Origin: an uncultured Oscillospiraceae bacterium
GTDB lineage: Bacteria; Bacillota; Clostridia; Oscillospirales; Oscillospiraceae
DNA: 17,782 nucleotides
Assembly: GCA_934590505.1 (NCBI GenBank)
Contig: CAKTPC010000031.1
Location: 1-17,782 of the forward strand
Direction: 5' to 3'
Shown here: piece by piece, positions 14,478 through 17,782 of the stretch
Numbering within the stretch: the stretch's first letter is position 1
Layout: the number at the start of each line of letters is the position of its first letter
The notes under the pieces: model-generated
Databases searched by the model: none
What the model was told of the DNA's origin: nothing
Seen by the model: only the letters and a program-made list of their open reading frames with translations
Made by a program: the position numbers and the translations under genes

Positions 14478-15137
14478 CTATTTGCACATCAAGGCACGGA
14501 GCGCCGGTATGTCAACAAGCCGCACCGCGCCGCGCCGCGTCTCAACAAGACCCTCGGCGGCAAACTTTTTAATCCGCCTTGCCACGACCTCCCTTGCAGA
14601 GCTTGTCTGCTGGGCGATCTGGTCATGCGTAATGTACAGCTCCGTCAAACCAGTACGGTCATGCTCCCGGACAAGAAAGGCGGCAAGACGCTGATCAAAG
14701 CTCATAAAAAGCACTTCCTGCATCGCCGGCATTACCCTTGAAAAGCGCTCGGCTAAGAGCTCATACATAAAGCAGCGGAAATGAACATTGCTCTTCATCA
14801 AGGTGTGGACGGTTTCGGCGCTTACGGCCAAAAGCTCGCACTCCGTATCTGCGGTAAGGTAGGTGTCAAAGGTTATCTGGTTGAATGCCGTTGAAGCGGA
14901 AAGCACGCACAACTCACCGGAGTGTAGCCGGAAAAGGCTGATCTCACGCCCCTGTGCGGAAATAATGCTCACCCTTATGCAGCCTCTCAGAATGTAGCAC
15001 TGTCCAAACCCGCCGTGTATATGCTCTCCCTGTTCAAAGCGGCGGAAAAACGCCCCCTTTGCGATAAGCTCCCTTTGCCGCTCATTAAGCTCCCGCCAAT
15101 AAGGAAGCATCGGCAACAGGCTTTTGATTTTCTCCAT
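14478..15137 (-). CDS. Crp/Fnr-family transcriptional regulator
   Basis: This 219-residue dimeric DNA-binding regulator has an N-terminal cNMP-type beta-roll (about 15-110, with YILRGCIRVSIISAQGREISLFRLHSGELCVLSAS). A long dimerisation helix follows (about 112-145). The C-terminal winged helix (about 147-210) has ITHDQIAQQTSSAREVVARRIKKF, a typical Crp/Fnr HTH with SSAREVVAR as recognition helix. The cAMP-binding cassette (GE..L...R(S/T)A) is not conserved; GELCVLSASTAFNQ belongs to the Clostridia group whose ligand is unknown. Cysteines at 47, 53, 77 and 100 do not form an evident FNR cluster motif. I chose the ATG at 15137 because of its GAGGAGGGG site, against a GTG at 15152. It follows the Fur-family gene by 64 nt in the same operon. 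It is a candidate activator of the pilus and glycosyltransferase promoters. Confidence 0.9.
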   Translation of the reverse strand: MEKIKSLLPMLPYWRELNERQRELIAKGAFFRRFEQGEHIHGGFGQCYILRGCIRVSIISAQGREISLFRLHSGELCVLSASTAFNQITFDTYLTADTECELLAVSAETVHTLMKSNVHFRCFMYELLAERFSRVMPAMQEVLFMSFDQRLAAFLVREHDRTGLTELYITHDQIAQQTSSAREVVARRIKKFAAEGLVETRRGAVRLVDIPALRALMCK

Positions 15138-15201
15138 GCTGCCCCTCCTCACCTAAGTGTTGTCGGGTTTCTGAAATGTACCGCTTTACGGCAGCGATGA
15201 A

Positions 15202-15636
15202 TCAGCTGCGTTCCGCCGACAACGGCAGCTCCATCCCCATGCACTGATCGATCGCCCATTTCTGGCAATCCGGGCATATCCCCTCAAAAAGAAGGTAGTG
15301 TCTGCTGACAATGTAATCTGTTGCATCCGCCGCTTCAAGATCAAGCTTCCTTTGGTAGTCGACCGGAGCGTTGCTCAGCTTTCCGCAGTTTGTGCACAGA
15401 ATGTGGTGGTGCGGATGAACAATATGGTCGAACCGCTCCTGGCTTGTCTGACCGACGCGGACCACTTCTCCCTGCGCCTGTAAAGCGCGCAGATTCCGGT
15501 AAACCGCAGCCCGGCTTACGCTGTCTGCCTGCGCCCTGACGTAGAAATATATCTGCTCGGCGGTCGGGTGGTCATCACGCTCTTTCAGCGTTTCCAATAG
15601 CAGTCTTCTATGCATCAAGTCATCCAGACGCACCAT
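15202..15636 (-). CDS. Fur/PerR-family metalloregulator 1
   Basis: This 144-residue repressor of the Fur superfamily has a winged helix at about 8-62 (HPTAEQIYFYVRAQADSVSRAAVYRNLRALQAQGEV). The metal-binding dimerisation domain follows: ERFDHIVHPHHHILC and two CXXC zinc motifs (81/84 and 121/124). Asp70 sits at the position where PerR has Asp and Fur commonly has Glu, so peroxide sensing is possible but not proven. The ATG at 15636 has AAAGGAG 11 nt upstream; a second in-frame ATG at 15615 is possible. Its promoter carries a strong palindromic operator, indicating autoregulation. It is co-transcribed with the Crp/Fnr gene and divergent from a second Fur-family gene. Confidence 0.9.
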   Translation of the reverse strand: MVRLDDLMHRRLLLETLKERDDHPTAEQIYFYVRAQADSVSRAAVYRNLRALQAQGEVVRVGQTSQERFDHIVHPHHHILCTNCGKLSNAPVDYQRKLDLEAADATDYIVSRHYLLFEGICPDCQKWAIDQCMGMELPLSAERS

Positions 15637-15663
15637 AGCAAAGCAAGCTCCTTTCGGCAGAAT

Positions 15664-15690
15664 TGATATTGAGACTGAATCTCAATATCA
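15664..15690. promoter_or_regulatory. Fur-type operator in the promoter of Fur-family gene 1
   Basis: TGATATTGAGA and TCTCAATATCA are perfect 11-bp inverted arms around CTGAA. The 15-bp core TGAGACT-G-AATCTCA fits a 7-1-7 Fur-family box. It starts directly downstream of the -10 box, where a bound repressor would block the gene, and is 28 nt upstream of the start codon. Confidence 0.8.
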
Positions 15691-15718
15691 TCTTACCATG
15701 TTTGTCTTTCTGCGTCAA
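15690..15718 (-). promoter_or_regulatory. Promoter of the Fur-Crp operon
   Basis: TTGACG (15713-15718), a 17-bp spacer and TAAGAT (15690-15695) on the - strand form a good sigma-A promoter. It lies 54 nt upstream of the start codon, and the operator palindrome abuts its -10 box. Confidence 0.8.
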
Positions 15719-15769
15719 TGCATGTTTTAGGTTTTGCATTACAAAACAAATATTTCCCTACTGTATAGA

Positions 15770-15797
15770 CGCAATCACGGCATGTGCCGTGATTGCG
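15770..15797. promoter_or_regulatory. 28-bp palindrome between the divergent Fur-family genes
   Basis: CGCAATCACGGCA and its exact inverse TGCCGTGATTGCG are separated by TG only. There is no T-run on either side and the loop is too short for a terminator, so it is better read as an operator for a dimeric regulator. It is about 50 bp upstream of the -35 of the first and 28 bp upstream of that of the second Fur-family promoter. It does not match the other operators in the window. Confidence 0.6.
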
Positions 15798-15825
15798 AAC
15801 GTGGCATTAGGCAGAGTCATGCTTG

Positions 15826-15854
15826 TTGACACCTGACTTGCTATATTATATAAT
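15826..15854 (+). promoter_or_regulatory. Consensus promoter of Fur-family gene 2
   Basis: TTGACA (15826-15831), a 17-bp spacer and TATAAT (15849-15854) match the sigma-A consensus exactly. The -10 lies inside the palindrome at 15841-15861. Confidence 0.88.
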
Positions 15855-15861
15855 AATATAG
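15841..15861. promoter_or_regulatory. AT-rich Fur/PerR-type operator over the -10 box of Fur-family gene 2
   Basis: CTATATTA and TAATATAG are perfect inverted arms around TATAA. The core resembles PerR boxes (TTATAAT-N-ATTATAA) and covers the -10, so autorepression by the downstream product is likely. It differs clearly from the GAGACT-type operator of gene 1. Confidence 0.6.
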
Positions 15862-15893
15862 CTTTTTGAATATTTACATTGAAAGTTCAGGTA

Positions 15894-16325
15894 ATGACAG
15901 TGAAGCAGCACAGAGACACACGCCAGCGCAAATTGATTCTTGATGCTGTCCGCAGGCATACGGATCATCCGAGCGCGGATCAGATATTTATAGAGGTCAG
16001 GAGTACTGACAGTAAGATCAGCCGCGGGACGGTATACCGCAATCTTAATTATCTTGCGGACACAGGCGAGATCACACATGTCCGTGTCCCCGGTGCCGAT
16101 CGCTATGAAATCCGGACAGACTTCCACTATCACCTTTACTGCACCGGCTGCGGCACGGTGAGAAACGTGCCGCTTGAGTATCACCATGATGCGGACAGGG
16201 ATGTTGCCGAAGCTTCCGGATACCTAGTATTCCGGCACAGGACAGTGTTTGATGGTCTTTGCCCCAAATGCCAGGAGCGTAAGCGGGGGCTCACCGCGCC
16301 CGAAACGGTGCTCCACGATGTATAA
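15894..16325 (+). CDS. Fur/PerR-family metalloregulator 2
   Basis: This 143-residue Fur-superfamily regulator has a winged helix at about 8-62 (HPSADQIFIEVRSTDSKISRGTVYRNLNYLADTGEI). The metal domain has DRYEIRTDFHYHLYC and CXXC zinc motifs at 83/86 and 123/126. Glu72 occupies the Fur/PerR discriminating position where gene 1 has Asp, so the two paralogues may sense different signals. The ATG at 15894 is preferred over a TTG at 15879; the ribosome binding site is weak in either case (GAAAG 8 nt before the ATG). It is divergent from gene 1 and has its own consensus promoter and AT-rich operator. Its end is 10 nt from the convergent thioredoxin-like gene, with no terminator visible between them. 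Confidence 0.88.
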   Translation: MTVKQHRDTRQRKLILDAVRRHTDHPSADQIFIEVRSTDSKISRGTVYRNLNYLADTGEITHVRVPGADRYEIRTDFHYHLYCTGCGTVRNVPLEYHHDADRDVAEASGYLVFRHRTVFDGLCPKCQERKRGLTAPETVLHDV

Positions 16326-16335
16326 TTGCTGCGCC

Positions 16336-16653
16336 CTAAAGCAACTCAATAAGCTCCGCTTCCGGGCGCAGACCTACTGACAGATCAACAAGACGTCCTC
16401 TTTTGAACAGCATCACCGTAGGGATGTCTCTCACTCCGCGCCGGAGTGCAAACATAGGATCTTCGTCCACATTGAATTTGCATACCTTTACTCGGCCGGC
16501 TTCAAGCACGGATATTCTTGACAGCAGCGCCTCCACTCCCCTCCCTGCCTTGCTCCAGGGGGCGCAGAAGCCGACAAGCACAGGAATATCCGAGCAGAGC
16601 ACCTCTTCGTCAAAATTGACCGGGTTCAGCTTAACAAGTCTGTTAATACACAT
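16336..16653 (-). CDS. Thioredoxin-fold protein without CXXC active site
   Basis: This 105-residue cytosolic protein has the thioredoxin pattern: beta strand PVLVGFCAPW (24-33), VKVCKFNVDEDP (55-66), cis-Pro78 in RDIPTVMLF and GRLVDLSVGLRPEAEL. In place of WCGPC it has WSKAG (33-37), so both catalytic cysteines are gone, while Cys30 replaces the usual Trp/Tyr of F(W/Y)APW. Classical disulfide reduction is therefore not expected; a single-thiol, binding or redox-sensing role is open. The start at 16653 is chosen for its AAAGGAGG site 5 nt upstream, rather than an in-frame start at 16707. It is convergent with Fur-family gene 2. A clear promoter was not found in the 90 nt upstream. Confidence 0.82.
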   Translation of the reverse strand: MCINRLVKLNPVNFDEEVLCSDIPVLVGFCAPWSKAGRGVEALLSRISVLEAGRVKVCKFNVDEDPMFALRRGVRDIPTVMLFKRGRLVDLSVGLRPEAELIELL

Positions 16654-16748
16654 ATTTCCCTCCTTTGCCCGTATATGCGGGGCAGGGCCTTCTGAATACA
16701 ACGACAATTCCTACCGCAATAAGCTTACTCTTTTTCTTTTGATTTCTC

Positions 16749-16763
16749 CGTGACAAAGTCACA
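16749..16763. promoter_or_regulatory. Operator palindrome CGTGACA-A-AGTCACA
   Basis: A 7-1-7 palindrome with a GTGAC/GTCAC core lies between the thioredoxin-like gene (- strand) and the 50-aa membrane protein (+ strand). It is centred about 41 bp upstream of the start predicted for the + strand promoter. The half-site matches that at the pilus promoter. Confidence 0.55.
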
Positions 16764-16782
16764 TATCATAAAGGATTATTTT

Positions 16783-16790
16783 GCTATAAT
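16783..16790 (+). promoter_or_regulatory. Extended -10 promoter of the 50-aa membrane protein
   Basis: TGCTATAAT places a perfect TATAAT (16785-16790) after the extended TGn element. The -35 position (CATATC) is poor, which fits an activator-dependent promoter with the palindrome at 16749-16763. The 5' UTR would be about 90 nt. Confidence 0.55.
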
Positions 16791-16886
16791 AACACTGCGC
16801 AGCCGCGTCCTGACATTTCTCCGGTTGATGCAGGTTCTCCTCTCTGTTATTTTGTGTATACCCCCATTCGTTAGGAGGTGGCACTG

Positions 16887-17039
16887 TTGAAAAAGCAAAT
16901 GGATTTCATGGCTCACGCCAGTCGGCATGTTTCTCCTGCGCGGATCTGGCTCCTTATTATTATCGTTCTGGTATTCTCCGGCATTGTGTTTTCTTCCTGC
17001 ACCAGAGAAATCATAGATGCTCTGCGCATACTGATGTAG
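16887..17039 (+). CDS. Small membrane protein (50 aa), unknown function
   Basis: This short gene starts at a TTG with an AGGAGG site 8 nt upstream, the strongest ribosome binding site in this part of the window. The 50-residue product has a basic N-terminus (KKQ, HASRH, 1-19) and one membrane helix (about 20-37, RIWLLIIIVLVFSGIVF). The short tail is SSCTREIIDALRILM, in which Cys38 might act as a poor lipobox Cys. I know no homologue. Topology is probably N-in. It is preceded by an extended -10 promoter and an operator palindrome, and followed by a strong terminator, so it looks like a self-contained unit. Confidence 0.6.
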   Translation: MKKQMDFMAHASRHVSPARIWLLIIIVLVFSGIVFSSCTREIIDALRILM

Positions 17040-17067
17040 TACGTTATACATGACCGGCACTTCAAAA

Positions 17068-17110
17068 AATAAACGGCGGATAAGCTTATCATGCTTGTCC
17101 GCCGTTTATT
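17068..17110. terminator. Bidirectional terminator
   Basis: AATAAACGGCGGA and TCCGCCGTTTATT form a perfect 13-bp stem, extended by TAAGC/GCTTG (one G-T pair) around a TTATCAT loop. On the - strand it ends in a long T-run (TTTATTTTTTGAAG), so it terminates the lipoprotein operon. On the + strand TTTATT gives a shorter tail for the 50-aa gene. Confidence 0.88.
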
Positions 17111-17117
17111 ACCGCTG

Positions 17118-17462
17118 CTACACCCGGCCCTCCGTATCCGAAATACCGTCCGGCTCAGCAGCCGCTATTCTCTTGTGCATCTGAAGCTGTTCATATTTGG
17201 ACCGCTTCTTGTCAAGCTGCCGCTGTACCTTTTGGGCTTCTGCGGTTCTTAAGGGAGCAGTATCCGTCATGGCAAGAATGCAAAATCGTTCCCGTCGCTC
17301 TGCAATACAGCTTCTTCCTGTTGCTTTTCTGGAGTTTTTTCCGGCAGTATTCATTTTTGGTTCGTCATGCTCCGTTTGCATTTTCTGCGCACAGGCTCAG
17401 AGTGACAATAGCAGAACCAGCGCCATCAATAGTGCGAACACTCGTCTGGGTGTCATTTTCAT
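17118..17462 (-). pseudogene. Small lipoprotein gene interrupted by an in-frame TGA
   Basis: From the ATG at 17462 (AAAGGA 6 nt upstream) the frame reads a basic start and hydrophobic signal MKMTPRRVFALLMALVLLL, then S-L-stop-A-C-A. Codon 22 is TGA (17397-17399), exactly where a lipobox residue before the lipidated Cys24 should be; TCA would give a perfect L-S-A-C. After the stop the frame stays open for 92 codons of charged, helix-prone sequence without a recognised domain. TGA ends other genes in the window, so recoding is unlikely. The gene starts 11 nt after the TPM-domain gene's stop, in the same operon. It is read as a recent nonsense mutation or a sequencing error; reinitiation at the ATG at 17381 would give a cytosolic 87-aa product. 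Confidence 0.55.
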
Positions 17463-17473
17463 AGCCATTCCTT

Positions 17474-17782
17474 TCAGAATTTCCCGCTTCGGCCGGAACC
17501 GCCGCCGCCCGATTCGCTGTGACTGCTTCCGCCGCTGGAGGAGCTGCGCTCGATCTTTCTGCTGGAGGTCGTCTTATGGGTAAAACGATCTGTTTGTTCC
17601 GTAAGGCGGAGTCCCGCAGAGACGTAGGCGTTCGCGGTTGCTTTTTTCGACACATTTTCCATTTTCTGCCATATCACAGCGACAATCGCGGCGGCTGCCA
17701 ACAGAGAAAGACCGATCACGATAAGGAGCGGATAGAACAAGCTCGCCCGGACGGGCTTTCCTGCGGAAGCCTTTTCCAGATA
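17474..17782 (-). CDS. TPM-domain membrane protein, C-terminal end (truncated by window edge)
   Basis: The frame is open to the window edge and gives the last 102 residues of a TPM (YgcG/DUF477-like) protein. Visible are SLFYPLLIVIGLSLLAAAAIVAVIW, a membrane helix, followed by the family's juxtamembrane KATANAYVSAGLRLTEQTDRFTHKTTSSRKI. The tail is the characteristic Ser/Gly-rich end SSGGSSHSESGGGGSGRSG-KF. The catalytic-like TPM domain would lie outside the window. Such proteins are secreted and anchored by this C-terminal helix; their role in Clostridia is not well defined. It precedes the broken lipoprotein gene in one operon. A TTG at 17740 is an internal codon, not the start. Confidence 0.82.
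   Translation of the reverse strand, partial: YLEKASAGKPVRASLFYPLLIVIGLSLLAAAAIVAVIWQKMENVSKKATANAYVSAGLRLTEQTDRFTHKTTSSRKIERSSSSGGSSHSESGGGGSGRSGKF

Noticed and set aside
16776..17060. 94-aa - strand frame
   Set aside because: It is the antisense of the 50-aa gene and its promoter, with no ribosome binding site.
17397..17399. Selenocysteine or other recoding of the TGA in the lipoprotein
   Set aside because: TGA terminates other genes in the window, a selenocysteine before a lipobox Cys makes no functional sense, and no clear downstream hairpin was seen.
17197..17655. 128-aa + strand and 96-aa - strand frames near the right end
   Set aside because: They are shadows of the lipoprotein and TPM-domain genes; neither shows a protein family pattern.
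1..17782. CRISPR arrays, tRNA/rRNA genes, insertion sequences
   Set aside because: No regularly spaced repeats, tRNA-like cloverleaf, rRNA motif or transposase frame was seen on either strand.

Overview
The window looks like the chromosome of a Gram-positive anaerobe of the Clostridia, perhaps a gut Oscillospirales relative. This is inferred from the monoderm sortase and pilin genes, strong AGGAGG ribosome binding sites, a DUF6076 remnant, Fur and Crp/Fnr regulators typical of this class, and GC-rich coding sequence broken by AT-rich intergenic regions. No species can be named.

Region 1 (1-1723, + strand) is the end of an arabinose-type operon: the C-terminal part of an AraM-like sn-glycerol-1-phosphate dehydrogenase followed by AraD (L-ribulose-5-phosphate 4-epimerase). 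A strong hairpin follows. Region 2 (1904-2568) holds a decayed DUF6076 gene on the - strand.

Region 3 (9760 down to 2569, - strand) is a complete sortase-assembled pilus operon. Reading from its promoter: an 832-aa tip-type adhesin, a small cytoplasmic DivIVA-like protein, a catalytically dead signal peptidase (SipA type), an FctA/Spy0128-type major pilin, a class B sortase, a CnaB-type base pilin and a second sortase. The order tip - SipA - FctA - class B sortase - base pilin is that of the Streptococcus pyogenes FCT locus, with two extra genes. The adhesin and major pilin carry a DTGV sorting signal and the base pilin carries LIQTG, which fits one sortase for polymerisation and one for anchoring.

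Region 4 (13990 down to 9807, - strand) is an operon of three glycosyltransferases. The third is fused to a C-terminal cyclic-nucleotide-binding-like (CAP_ED) domain. The operon sits behind a leader of about 400 nt containing two terminator-like inverted repeats. It could glycosylate the pilus or make a surface glycan.

Region 5 (15718 down to 14431, - strand, plus 15826-16325, + strand) is regulatory. It contains a Fur/PerR-family gene with its own operator, a Crp/Fnr regulator in the same operon ending in a clean terminator, and a divergent second Fur-family gene with a consensus promoter and an AT-rich operator.

Region 6 (16336-17782) contains a thioredoxin-fold protein without its CXXC motif, a 50-aa membrane protein on the + strand, a strong terminator, a small lipoprotein gene broken by an in-frame TGA, and the C-terminus of a TPM-domain membrane protein running off the right edge.

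The most interesting points are the GT-CAP_ED fusion, the SipA-like pseudo-peptidase, and a GTGAC-N3-GTCAC-type palindrome centred near -41 at the pilus promoter and at the 50-aa protein promoter. A similar palindrome lies at the glycosyltransferase promoter. These sites may place surface structures under the linked Crp/Fnr or Fur regulator.
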